From contig NZ_CP101161.1 in assembly GCF_024298865.1 (NCBI RefSeq), positions 2,811,227 through 2,875,226 of the forward strand: 64,000 nucleotides of DNA, written 5' to 3'. The position numbers and the translations under genes were made by a program. The DNA comes from Halorarius halobius (GTDB lineage: Archaea; Halobacteriota; Halobacteria; Halobacteriales; Haloarculaceae). Below, in pieces: positions 13,543 through 22,352 of this stretch (the stretch's first letter is position 1; each line of letters opens with the position of its first letter). Below the pieces are notes generated by a model. It had not been told where the DNA came from. It worked only from the letters and a program-made list of their open reading frames with translations, and made no database searches.

Positions 13543-14648
13543 GCAACGTCGACACCACCGCAGACATCGAAGACGAGGAGGCCCGCGAGCGACTCGTGGA
13601 CCTGGCCTCGAAGTTCTACGACCAGTTCCTCGGCGGCGACGTGCCGTCGATGCAGATTCCGACCCGGAGCAAGTCCAACATCGAGTTCGACGAGGAGGCG
13701 GACGTGTGGGTGCTCGGCGACCGCCACACCACCCGCTCGGCCAACTCCGTGCGTGGTGCAAAGAAGCTACTGAAGGCCATCTACACCATCGAGTTCCTCG
13801 CCAACCAGCTAGGCGAGGACCGCTCGTCGACCCTGCGTGAACTGTACTACCTCAGCGAGTCGTGGGACAACGAGCACGCGCAGTTCAACGACCAGGACGA
13901 GTCCAACCAGCTTGTCGAGGACCTCGAAATCGTCTCGGGGGTCACCCGCGAGGACTTCCACATGCGTCCCGAGGAGTCGGGCGCGACCATCATGGGGCCG
14001 CTCCACCTCCGCGAGCAGACTCGCCGCGGTGAACGCGAGATACACTGCCAGGAGGACGTCGGCGAGGGCGGCTACCAGATTCCCAACAACCCCGACACCA
14101 TCGAGTTTCTCGACCACGACGCCGAGTTCATCCTCTGTGTGGAGACCGGCGGCATGCGGGACCGACTGGTCGAGAACGGGTTCGACGAGGAGTGGGGGAG
14201 CATCATCGTCCACCTGAAGGGCCAGCCGGCCCGTGCGACCCGCCGCATCACCAAACGGCTCCACGACGAACTCGACCTCCCTGTCGTGGTGTTCACCGAC
14301 GGCGACCCGTGGTCGTACCGCATCTTCGGCTCCGTGTCGTACGGCTCCATCAAGTCGGCACATCTCTCGGAGTATCTGGCGACGCCCGACGCCGAGTTCG
14401 TCGGCATCCGCCCACAGGACATCGAGGAGTACGACCTGCCGTCGGACCCGCTGTCGGACTCGGACGTGAACGCCCTCGAATCCGAACTGGAGGACCCCCG
14501 GTTCCAGACCGAGTTCTGGACCGAGCAGATACAGCTCCAGCTCGACATCGGCAAGAAGTCCGAACAGCAGGCGCTGGCCTCCCGCGGGCTGGACTTCGTC
14601 ACCGACGAGTACCTGCCGACCCGCCTCGACGAGATGGACGTCCTGTAA
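13539..14648 (+). CDS. top6A: DNA topoisomerase VI subunit A (Spo11 family)
   Basis: This 369-residue DNA-cleaving subunit makes transient double-strand breaks through a tyrosine linkage. The catalytic tyrosine lies in [11 protein letters not shown] (Tyr103/Tyr104; by analogy with Spo11 the second is the nucleophile). The TOPRIM metal site is seen in [11 protein letters not shown] (Glu) and [12 protein letters not shown] (the DxD). The length is typical. The ATG at 13539 overlaps the top6B stop (ATGA), so the subunits are translationally coupled for equal dosage. Confidence 0.95.
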   Translation: MSNVDTTADIEDEEARERLVDLASKFYDQFLGGDVPSMQIPTRSKSNIEFDEEADVWVLGDRHTTRSANSVRGAKKLLKAIYTIEFLANQLGEDRSSTLRELYYLSESWDNEHAQFNDQDESNQLVEDLEIVSGVTREDFHMRPEESGATIMGPLHLREQTRRGEREIHCQEDVGEGGYQIPNNPDTIEFLDHDAEFILCVETGGMRDRLVENGFDEEWGSIIVHLKGQPARATRRITKRLHDELDLPVVVFTDGDPWSYRIFGSVSYGSIKSAHLSEYLATPDAEFVGIRPQDIEEYDLPSDPLSDSDVNALESELEDPRFQTEFWTEQIQLQLDIGKKSEQQALASRGLDFVTDEYLPTRLDEMDVL

Positions 14649-14688
14649 CCGGGCGAACGTTTTTGCCGGGGCTGGCCGACTGCAGGCC

Positions 14689-15645
14689 ATGCGCCGCCGT
14701 GCTCTCCTCGCCGGTGTCGCGACTGCGGTGGCGTCCCCACTCGCCGGCTGTTCGCCCTGCGGTGAGACGTGGACGGGAATCGACCTCGACGTCACGCCGA
14801 CGGCACTGCGGCGAATCGGTGACGGGTGGCAAGTCGACGCCCGCGTCGACGTCTCCTTCCAGTTCGGCCGTCAGGGAGCGGGGTTCTCCGACGCCGCGCT
14901 CGCGGCGTTCGACGCCGACGGCCGACTGGTCGGCGCCCGGCGACTGGGCGACCTGACGTGGTCGAAGGTGCCGGACGACGTCCGCAGTCACGACGACTGT
15001 GGCTCCTACGGCGGGTTCACCCGGACCGCGAGCGTCGACGCGGGCGCGTTCCCCCGCGTCGTCGGCCTCCGGTTCCGTTCCGCCAGGGGCACCGAGTACG
15101 GGAACCAGCAGGTGGCGCGGTACGCCGGCGACGACACGCCGACGGCGTCGCCGAGCGCGGCGGGCTACGAGCGCGTCGGGCTGGATTCGTTCGCGCGGCC
15201 GTCGTCGTCCGAGGGGGGGTTCAGGCTCCATCGGGGCGGTGCCAGATGCGAGCGGCGGACGCCACACGCGGAGGTGGACCACGACCTGTACGTCGAGTGG
15301 GCGCGGTCGCTCAGGGCCGAGCGGTTCCACCCCGTGCTGGCAGGAGTCGCCCGCGAGTCCGACCGGATGAGCCTCACCGTGGGTCTGCGAGCGTGGCCGC
15401 GGTTTCGCCGACTTCGGTGTCTCCGACAGGGGTACACGATAACCGGCGAACTGCCGGAGGGGGTCGCGGTCGTCGAGGTCCGGCACGTTCGTCCCGACGG
15501 CTCGATTCGCGAGCGGCGGGTGTTCGAGGCGGACCGGGCGACACTCCCTGGACCGACTGCCGACACGGCCGACTCGCCGACGGACACGGCGGACGATTCG
15601 GCCACGAAACACGGGACGCGTCGGGCGGACGGCCGGGACAGCTAA
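14689..15645 (+). CDS. Tat-exported lipoprotein, function unknown
   Basis: This 318-residue protein begins with a twin-arginine signal (MRRRALLAG) and a lipobox LAGC at residues 17-20. It should therefore be exported folded and anchored by a lipid on Cys20. The body has scattered cysteines but no recognised domain. The C-terminal 30 residues are a Thr/Asp-rich linker-like tail. It is arginine-rich compared with other exported haloarchaeal proteins. It overlaps the convergent cetZ by four bases at the stop codons. Confidence 0.7.
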   Translation: MRRRALLAGVATAVASPLAGCSPCGETWTGIDLDVTPTALRRIGDGWQVDARVDVSFQFGRQGAGFSDAALAAFDADGRLVGARRLGDLTWSKVPDDVRSHDDCGSYGGFTRTASVDAGAFPRVVGLRFRSARGTEYGNQQVARYAGDDTPTASPSAAGYERVGLDSFARPSSSEGGFRLHRGGARCERRTPHAEVDHDLYVEWARSLRAERFHPVLAGVARESDRMSLTVGLRAWPRFRRLRCLRQGYTITGELPEGVAVVEVRHVRPDGSIRERRVFEADRATLPGPTADTADSPTDTADDSATKHGTRRADGRDS

Positions 15646-16805
15646 AACAGCGGGTCGAGTTCGTCCCGCTCGTCGGTCAGCAGGTCGTCCAGTTGGTGCT
15701 CGTGGCGCTCGCGGGTGTCCTGCTGGACGTCCTGTGTCTCCAGCGCGACCGTCTGAAGCCGGTCGATGCGGGGTATCTTCGAGACGCCCGACAGCATCAC
15801 GACCGCGGATAGCTCCGACGACTGGATGGGGAAGTCGCCGCCCCGGACCTCCATCGTCCCGGTCTCGGATTCGAGCCAGCGACGCGCCTCCTCGATACCC
15901 TGCCGGTCGAGATGCCGTCTCGGCCCCGCGACGACCATCAGCGCCCGTTCCGTGCTCTTCACATCACAGGGGAGCGTGAGCCGGCCGAGCGTTGCCCGGC
16001 GAACCAGCCCGGTGATGCGGTTCGTGTCCGCGGCGGGGTCCTCCACGTCCGACCCGTTCCGGAACCGGTCGAGGAGGCCGCGCTGGTCGTTGAGCGCCTG
16101 CGTGGCGTAGCCGACGCTGGAGACGCCGCCGGTGTCGAGCGTGTTGATTATCTCGCTCGCGTCGACCACCGACTCCGCCACGTCGCTGGTCGCGTCCACC
16201 TCGCCGGCCGAGAACAGCGTGCCGAACCGGCGCGCGATTTCGCGGTTTAGCTGGCCGTAGCTGTCCGACAGCGTCTCCGCGCTCTTGCGCCAGGCGTCGT
16301 TGTCGAACACGAGCAGGTTGTCGGCCTGTCGCGCGAACGTCTTGAATGAGCGGGCGGCGTTCAGCGTGTAGATGCCCCCCTCGTTCGAGGCCGGCAGGAT
16401 GCCCAGCCCGTACACCGGTTCGGTGTACACCTCCCGGAGATAGCGGGCGATGACTGGGGCGGCGCCGCTTCCGGTGCCGCCGCCCAGCGCCGCGACGACG
16501 AGGAACGCGTCGACTTCGCCGATGGGAACCGAATCGAGCGCACCCAGTACGGACTCGCGGTTCTGCTGGGCGATTTCGGCCCCGAGTTCGTTGTCGGCGC
16601 CGACGCCGTGGCCTTTCACCCGCGCCTGGCCGATGAGCGTCCGGTGCTGTTCGGGGACGTACTCCAGTCCGAGCAGGTCGGAGTGGGCCGTGTTTATCGC
16701 CGCCGCCGACGCGACGAACTCGCGGGGGGTGTGTTGCTGGAACTCGAGGAACGCGTCGACCACCTTCCCGCCCGCCTGCCCGACACCGACGAACGCGAGC
16801 CTCAT
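15642..16805 (-). CDS. cetZ: CetZ tubulin-like GTPase
   Basis: This 387-residue tubulin/FtsZ-superfamily protein is of the archaeal CetZ class, which controls cell shape and motility in haloarchaea. The N terminus VGVGQAGGKVVD is the nucleotide-binding T1 region, and the tubulin signature GGGTGSG (T4 loop) is at 108-114. The long H0-less N terminus and the tail ending DELDPLF match CetZ rather than FtsZ. The C-terminal 40 residues are a charged flexible tail. It is monocistronic and convergent with a Tat lipoprotein. Which CetZ paralogue it is cannot be settled here. Confidence 0.9.
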   Translation of the reverse strand: MRLAFVGVGQAGGKVVDAFLEFQQHTPREFVASAAAINTAHSDLLGLEYVPEQHRTLIGQARVKGHGVGADNELGAEIAQQNRESVLGALDSVPIGEVDAFLVVAALGGGTGSGAAPVIARYLREVYTEPVYGLGILPASNEGGIYTLNAARSFKTFARQADNLLVFDNDAWRKSAETLSDSYGQLNREIARRFGTLFSAGEVDATSDVAESVVDASEIINTLDTGGVSSVGYATQALNDQRGLLDRFRNGSDVEDPAADTNRITGLVRRATLGRLTLPCDVKSTERALMVVAGPRRHLDRQGIEEARRWLESETGTMEVRGGDFPIQSSELSAVVMLSGVSKIPRIDRLQTVALETQDVQQDTRERHEHQLDDLLTDERDELDPLF

Positions 16806-17051
16806 CGGTCCACTCCCCTGGAGGCTGTGGCGGTGCCGTCGGTCGAGCGGTCGTGAGCCGGCGTGGCTCGGAACGTGTCACTCCCGGGGTGGGGATTCAT
16901 GGTTCGGATGGAGGGACAGCACCGCACATTAACCCGTTCGATAGTTCGGGGTGAGTAGGGTCGCCCCACGTTCGGAAATCCCGGCGTACGACCCTGAAAG
17001 CACTCTCTATGGCCCCGGACGGCAACCGGGCTCGCCGGTCGGCGGCCAACG

Positions 17052-17059
17052 CTTATCGG
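17052..17059 (+). promoter_or_regulatory. TATA-like promoter of the zinc-ribbon membrane protein
   Basis: CTTATCGG lies about 26 bases before the ATG at 17081. The rest of the 275-base gap from cetZ shows nothing else recognisable. Confidence 0.45.
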
Positions 17060-17080
17060 CGCCGGCGCCGTACTGGGCGT

Positions 17081-17356
17081 ATGGAGTGGGCGTGCACGAA
17101 CTGCGGGCGGACCTACTACGACCCACCCGACGACGTCTGTGAGGTGTGTTCCGCGGGCACTGTCGTCCCGGCCACCGACGTCGACCAGGACGGAGCGAGC
17201 GGCGTCCTGGACCGTGCGCGACGGGTGGTCTTCGACCCCGGCTCGCTGGAATCGGGGCTTACCGAGACGAACGAGGTCGTTTCGATTCTGTTCGGCGTCA
17301 TCGCGGTCCTCTCGGTACTGCTCGTGCTCGCCGTGCTCGTCGGCGCATTCCTCTGA
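17081..17356 (+). CDS. Zinc-ribbon protein with C-terminal membrane anchor
   Basis: This 91-residue protein has an N-terminal four-cysteine ribbon (WACTNCGRTYY ... DVCEVCSAG, residues 3-25) and an acidic middle. A single hydrophobic helix at about 66-90 ends the protein. It is a membrane-anchored cytoplasmic zinc ribbon of unknown role, a common haloarchaeal arrangement. The ATG at 17081 is supported by the ribbon at the N terminus and the upstream TATA box. Confidence 0.7.
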   Translation: MEWACTNCGRTYYDPPDDVCEVCSAGTVVPATDVDQDGASGVLDRARRVVFDPGSLESGLTETNEVVSILFGVIAVLSVLLVLAVLVGAFL

Positions 17357-17881
17357 GCCCGGCGGCCGCCCTGCCGCTCACTGGCCGTCCCACACGCCCG
17401 TCTGATACGCCGGGGCGTGCCGGCGAGTAACCTCGGCCCCACCGGACCGTTCACGCGTCGGTGCCCGTGCCCCGCGGTCCGGTCGATTCGGTAAGTCCGG
17501 CTGAACGACTCCTCGCCGTTCCGCTTACTCTTATCAGGATGCTGTAAATCATACCGAATCGTATCTATCAGATATTGTATTGTTCTGGGTCCGCGCTCGG
17601 TCACCCGACCCACTCGCGGCCCTGACTGCCCGCCGCGGCCGCCGCTACTCTCGGCGTTGGAACGCCGATATTACTCGATTCGAGGCGTCTGTGCGCTATT
17701 TCTTGTCCGTACATAACAATACCGTCGTGCGGCGTTCTATACGACGCGAAACACGGAGGTGATCGTCTCACACGGGTTTCCCGTGATCATCAGGAGTATC
17801 TCGGCTTATCAGACGTAACGGATCGACTCGGAATCGAAATCAGACGTGAAATGACAACAGCGAACTCGGCAACAGGAAGGA
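17357..17881 (+). promoter_or_regulatory. 525-base regulatory region upstream of the S-layer gene
   Basis: No convincing gene is present. The stretch from about 17520 to 17600 is clearly AT-richer than its surroundings. A likely TATA element TTCTATACG (17735-17743) would start transcription near 17767, giving a leader of about 115 bases; the Haloferax S-layer gene is also known for a long leader. Within that leader a six-base inverted repeat with a three-base loop (CACGGG-TTT-CCCGTG, 17771-17785) could form a hairpin. The purine stretch GGAAGG just before the ATG at 17882 may serve as ribosome binding site. Confidence 0.55.
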
Positions 17882-20818
17882 ATGATAACACTCAATAACG
17901 AAATCAGGGCGATACTTCTCGCCTCGTTGATGGTACTGTCGGTGCTGGCGATACCGGGCGCCGTGAGCGCGGCGCACACCAACCGCGGCGGCGACGCCGG
18001 CCAGTTCAACCCCGGCGTCGGCGGCCCGAGCGACGTGGTCGTCTCCACGGACAAGCCCATCGTGTTCCGTGGCGAGGACGGTATCGACCTCGTCGACGAG
18101 AACGGCACCCCGGTCGACCCGGGTAACCTGGTCGGCGTCGCCGGCGACGCGGAGGGCCAACCGCTCGAAGAGCCCATCCCGCAGGACCAGGCGCTGGGCC
18201 AGTACACGCTCAACGGTCAGTCGACCGGCGCGGGCGTGACCGTCCAGCAGCCGCGCGTCACCGACCTCGAACTGCTCAACGAGCGGGGCGCCGACGTGGC
18301 CGACTCCAGCGTTCCCGAAGACGAAGTGCTCCTCGTGCGCGGGGAGTACAACTTCGAGACCGCGGAGGACCTCGACATCAACGTGTTCGACGAGAACGGC
18401 AACGAGATCACGGGCGACGTGCTCACCACGTCGGACGAGCTCTCGGAGCAACAACTGGCCGAACTGACCGGCCCGTACGCGACCAACCCCCAGCAGGTCG
18501 GCAACCCCGCCCAGCGGGGCACCGGCACGGAGATCGTCTATCTCCAGGGGCTCGGACAGTTCAACGAGACGCAGATCGGCAACGAGTCCGTCGACGCTGG
18601 CTACTGGGCGCTCGACCTGAGCGACCAGGACGCCGGCACTTACACCATCACGGTCGAGGGCTGGGACAACCTGGACTTCGGTCCGGCAAGCCGGACCGCG
18701 ACCATCCAGCTGACGACCGACACCGACGTGACGATGGACCTCGAACGCGACGAGGCGGTGCGGGGCCAGTACGTCCCGTTCACCATCCGCGGGTCGACCG
18801 CGGGTGCGACCCACTTCGTCGCCATCGAGGACGACGACTTCCGCAACAACGTCGTCGACGAGCGGGTGTTCCGTGACGTCGAGGACACCGTCGACCGCGG
18901 CACCTTCGACACCGACGACGACGGCACCGCGGAGTTCGCGTGGGCGCAGGTCGTCATCGACGAGGACACCGGACTCGGTCTCGGTCAGATCGACTCCGCG
19001 TACCTCGATGACACCAACGTCGACGTGAACGTGTTCGAGGAGGGGCTCACCCTGGACGACGTCGCGGCGTCCATCGGTGACCCCGAGGACGACGACTCCG
19101 TCCGGGTCATCGAGGGCGTGCTGTCCATCGACGAGCCCGCCGGCTCGTACATCGCCGGCCAGGAGGTCGACGTGCGGGGCACCGCCCAGCAGGGCATCTC
19201 CGACGTCGCTCTCTACGCCCGCGACCAGGGCGACTGGGAACTGCTCGACATCGACGAGAACGGCGACCTCGACGAGGGCGACCTCATCCCGGTCGACGCT
19301 GACGGCGAGTGGGAGGAGCGCGACGTGCGCCTCTCGGTCGCCACCGACATCTTCGCCATCCCCGGCCGCTACCGCTTCGGCGTCATCGAGGCTGAGGACG
19401 CGCGGGGCGACGACGGTCAGCTCCGCGAGACGCTGACCACTTCGGAGTTCAGCGCCGGCAGTAGCGAACAGACGTCGATACTGGTCACCGAACCGGGCCT
19501 CGGTCCCGGGGCCGCGGAGGGTGACGTCAACGCGCCGATCGAGGCGCCACAGCAGATAGACGTCCAGCGGCCGCAGATATTCAAGTCGTACAACGGCCAG
19601 GTTGCCACCGACGACGGCACCGTCGACGTGCTCGGGACCGCTCCCGGGCAGGACGACGTGTTGCTCGTCATGGTCGACACCCGCGGCCGGGTGGCGACCG
19701 AACAGGTGACCGTCGACGACGACGACGTCTTCGAGGAGGACGACGTGCCGCTCATCACCGCCGACGGTCGTCCGCTCAACGAGGGCAACATCCAGGCGGT
19801 CGTCTACGCTGTCGGCCGTGACAGCGTGGCCGGCGACGGCATCATCCCCGGCGAGACCAGCGCCGACATCGCCGCCGTCGAGAACTACGTCCAGCGGTTC
19901 AGCGGCACGGGCCTGACCCAACAGCAGGTCCTGGAGATATTCAACGACGAGACGGTCGACGAGGCCGGCTCCGACGACCTGTTCATCCGTGACTCGTTCC
20001 GGTACACGGACGGTGCGACCAGCATCGAGACGGTCAAGCCGGTCGGTGCCGCCGGGACGGGCATCAACCCGGTCGCACCGGGCGACGAGATGCTTATCTC
20101 CGGCATCACCAACCGCAAGCCGGACGACAACACCATCGCCATCGACGTGACCGAGGGGCCGAGCGCCAACGAGTTCGCCAGCCCCTCGACGGACGAGTGG
20201 AACTTCACGGGCCGCTGGTCCGTGACCATGCAGGTGCCCGAGGACGCCGAGCCCGGTAGCTACACGCTGGAGGCCGACGACGGTGACAACACCGACATCG
20301 TCGTCTTCGAGGTCGGCAACCAGACGGCAGAACCGGCCGGACCGGCCGCCACCGTCTCGTTCGCCAACCAGACCAGCGACGGCTCCTCGGTCGTGGTCGA
20401 GAGCGCGTCGCTCCCGGATGGCGGGTTCGTCGTCGTCCACGACGCGTCACTCCTCGACGGCAACGTCGTGGGCAGTGCCGTGGGTGTCTCGGAGTATCTC
20501 GAGGCCGGCAACGCCTCGAACGTGACCGTCACGTTCGAGGAGCCCGTCTCGGAGTCCGGCACCTACATCGCCATGCCGCACCGCGACACGAACGGGAACC
20601 AGTCGTACGACTTCGTGGCCACGAACGGCAGCGACGACGGCCCGTACACTGCCGACGGCGCCGCCGTCACCGACGACGCCGTGGTGACGGTCGGAAACGA
20701 AACGACCGCGACCCCGGAACCCGGCACGCCGACACCCACCCAGAGCGGCATGCCGGCTCTCGCACTGCTCGTCGGGCTACTGACGACCGCCGTCGTGGCG
20801 CTGTACCGACGCGACTGA
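17882..20818 (+). CDS. csg: S-layer glycoprotein (major cell-surface protein)
   Basis: This 978-residue exported protein forms the haloarchaeal surface lattice. The signal peptide has the characteristic S-layer form (NNEIRAILLASLMVLSV) with likely cleavage after residue 30 (AVSA). The mature chain is extremely acidic and made of beta-sandwich repeats. A DUF7282-like domain lies at about 835-945 (ATVSFANQTS... to ...VVTVGNE). At least ten N-X-S/T sequons are present, mostly in the last 250 residues. A Thr/Pro linker precedes one hydrophobic helix and an RRD tail, the archaeosortase-type anchor layout, although the usual PGF tripeptide is absent (SGMPALALL). It should be the main AglB substrate. 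Confidence 0.9.
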   Translation: MITLNNEIRAILLASLMVLSVLAIPGAVSAAHTNRGGDAGQFNPGVGGPSDVVVSTDKPIVFRGEDGIDLVDENGTPVDPGNLVGVAGDAEGQPLEEPIPQDQALGQYTLNGQSTGAGVTVQQPRVTDLELLNERGADVADSSVPEDEVLLVRGEYNFETAEDLDINVFDENGNEITGDVLTTSDELSEQQLAELTGPYATNPQQVGNPAQRGTGTEIVYLQGLGQFNETQIGNESVDAGYWALDLSDQDAGTYTITVEGWDNLDFGPASRTATIQLTTDTDVTMDLERDEAVRGQYVPFTIRGSTAGATHFVAIEDDDFRNNVVDERVFRDVEDTVDRGTFDTDDDGTAEFAWAQVVIDEDTGLGLGQIDSAYLDDTNVDVNVFEEGLTLDDVAASIGDPEDDDSVRVIEGVLSIDEPAGSYIAGQEVDVRGTAQQGISDVALYARDQGDWELLDIDENGDLDEGDLIPVDADGEWEERDVRLSVATDIFAIPGRYRFGVIEAEDARGDDGQLRETLTTSEFSAGSSEQTSILVTEPGLGPGAAEGDVNAPIEAPQQIDVQRPQIFKSYNGQVATDDGTVDVLGTAPGQDDVLLVMVDTRGRVATEQVTVDDDDVFEEDDVPLITADGRPLNEGNIQAVVYAVGRDSVAGDGIIPGETSADIAAVENYVQRFSGTGLTQQQVLEIFNDETVDEAGSDDLFIRDSFRYTDGATSIETVKPVGAAGTGINPVAPGDEMLISGITNRKPDDNTIAIDVTEGPSANEFASPSTDEWNFTGRWSVTMQVPEDAEPGSYTLEADDGDNTDIVVFEVGNQTAEPAGPAATVSFANQTSDGSSVVVESASLPDGGFVVVHDASLLDGNVVGSAVGVSEYLEAGNASNVTVTFEEPVSESGTYIAMPHRDTNGNQSYDFVATNGSDDGPYTADGAAVTDDAVVTVGNETTATPEPGTPTPTQSGMPALALLVGLLTTAVVALYRRD

Positions 20819-20827
20819 CCTGGCCAC

Positions 20828-20888
20828 CGGGGCCGTCGCCCCGACTCGCGGCGGGCCGTCGCTCGCCGTGGCCGCGGGGGCGTTTTTT
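20828..20888 (+). terminator. Terminator of the S-layer gene
   Basis: Shortly after the stop codon a very GC-rich stretch with self-complementary segments (GGGGC-GTC-GCCCC) ends in CGTTTTTTCG, with the T6 run at 20883-20888. This is the clearest T-run terminator in the window and fits a highly expressed gene. Confidence 0.6.
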
Positions 20889-21047
20889 CGAGCCCACTGC
20901 ACCAGAGGCCCGGAACCGTGACTCTCCGCGAGATGCCGGTCGTTTCTCCGGACGCCGGACGATTTGGTGCCGCGTAACAATGCCACTGCCCCACCAGGAT
21001 ACGATACGGGGACCCGTCCGTCGCCGGCGGTCGCCGCTCACCTCCCG

Positions 21048-22352
21048 ATGACGATACCCAGACCCGACTCGACCTGGCTGGTGGTCCTCCTGCTGGTGGC
21101 GACCGGCGTTCCGGTCGCCGCCGACCCCGCGAGCCCTGCCGCCGCTGACGGGGAGAGTCCGGAGTCGGAGCCGTCGGCGAGCCCAGTCGGTATCACCCGG
21201 CCGAACGGGAGCTACGAACTGGGAACGCGGACGACACTCGGCGGCACGGCACCCGCGGATGCCGGCGCCGTGGCGCTGTACGTGCGGGCCGACGGCGACT
21301 GGCATCTGCTCGATACCGACGAGGACGGCCGGCGTTCGGACGACGACGCCGTGGCGGTCGGCCCCGACGGAACCTGGCGACGGGAGGGTGTCGTGTTGAC
21401 CAACGCGAGCAGGGTCGTGGCCGGCCCCGGACGCTATCAACTGGGTGCCGTCGTCCGAGGTGCCGTGTGTACGCCGAACGGAACGCTCCGCCCGCAACTC
21501 CCCGCTGACGCCCTCGGCGACGGTCACGACAGCGTCGCGGTGTCGCTCGACGTGACCGCGCCGGCCGAATCCGAATCGCCGGTGTTCCGCGACATCGGCG
21601 GCCAGGTGGCCATCGAGGACGGCGAGGTGACGGTCGCGGGCCTCGCCCCGGGCGCCGACGAGGTCCTCGCCGTGGCCGTCGACAGGCGCGGCGAGTTCGC
21701 CAGCGACCTCGTGTCGGTGGACCGTGACGGGACGTTCGAGACTGACCTCGCGCTGGCGGCGCCCGACGGCGGGCCGCTGTCGAGGGGGGCGGTCGTCGGC
21801 GTCGTGCTCAGCGCCGGTCGGGATGGTCGGGTCGGCAACGGCATCATCCGCGAGGAGTTCGGGGCGGACCTCGCGTCGCTGGAGCGACACCTCGGTGAGC
21901 GCCGGGCCGCGGTCGAACTTTCGCAGGCACAGCTACTCGACATCCTGTTCGCCGAGTCAGTCGAGGAGGCGGGAAGCGACGACCTCTCGGTCGTCGACAC
22001 GTTCGCACTCGCGGACGCGCGGACGACCATCGAGGCCGTGGTGCCGGCGGGCGCGATAAATCGGACGGGCGTTCGGTCCGTGCCCGTCGGCGAGACGATG
22101 GTCGTCCGGGGGCAAACGAACCGGAAGCCGGGCGACAACAGCGTGTTCGTCGACCTCGTGGACGCCGAGACCAGCGGGGTCGCCTCGCTCGCCACGGCCG
22201 GTGAGTGGGGGCAGTCGGGGGTGTGGCGCGCACGGCTCTCGACCGACGGACTAGAACCGGGGTCGTATCTCCTGCAGGCGTCGGACGGCGACGACGGGGA
22301 CGTCGTCAGGGTCGACCTGGTCGCGGCTACGGGGAACCGTTCTGCGGGCTGA
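21048..22352 (+). CDS. Secreted S-layer paralogue lacking the C-terminal anchor
   Basis: This 434-residue exported protein is homologous to the central and C-terminal part of the S-layer protein upstream (about residues 420-800). Matching blocks include DGDWHLLDTDEDG versus QGDWELLDIDENG, GRYQLGAVV versus GRYRFGVIE, QLLDILFAESVEEAGSDDL versus QVLEIFNDETVDEAGSDDL, and TNRKPGDNSVFVD versus TNRKPDDNTIAID. The signal peptide follows the ATG at 21048 (STWLVVLLLVATGVPVAA). It stops after the last shared domain, without Thr linker or membrane helix, so it should be released or held non-covalently. Sequons are few (NGSY, NASR, NGTL, NRTG). Duplication followed by divergence is inferred. Confidence 0.8.
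   Translation: MTIPRPDSTWLVVLLLVATGVPVAADPASPAAADGESPESEPSASPVGITRPNGSYELGTRTTLGGTAPADAGAVALYVRADGDWHLLDTDEDGRRSDDDAVAVGPDGTWRREGVVLTNASRVVAGPGRYQLGAVVRGAVCTPNGTLRPQLPADALGDGHDSVAVSLDVTAPAESESPVFRDIGGQVAIEDGEVTVAGLAPGADEVLAVAVDRRGEFASDLVSVDRDGTFETDLALAAPDGGPLSRGAVVGVVLSAGRDGRVGNGIIREEFGADLASLERHLGERRAAVELSQAQLLDILFAESVEEAGSDDLSVVDTFALADARTTIEAVVPAGAINRTGVRSVPVGETMVVRGQTNRKPGDNSVFVDLVDAETSGVASLATAGEWGQSGVWRARLSTDGLEPGSYLLQASDGDDGDVVRVDLVAATGNRSAG

Noticed and set aside
17580-17762. A 60-codon open frame in the S-layer upstream region
   Set aside because: Composition and codon use do not match the neighbouring genes, no promoter is suitably placed and no family is recognised.
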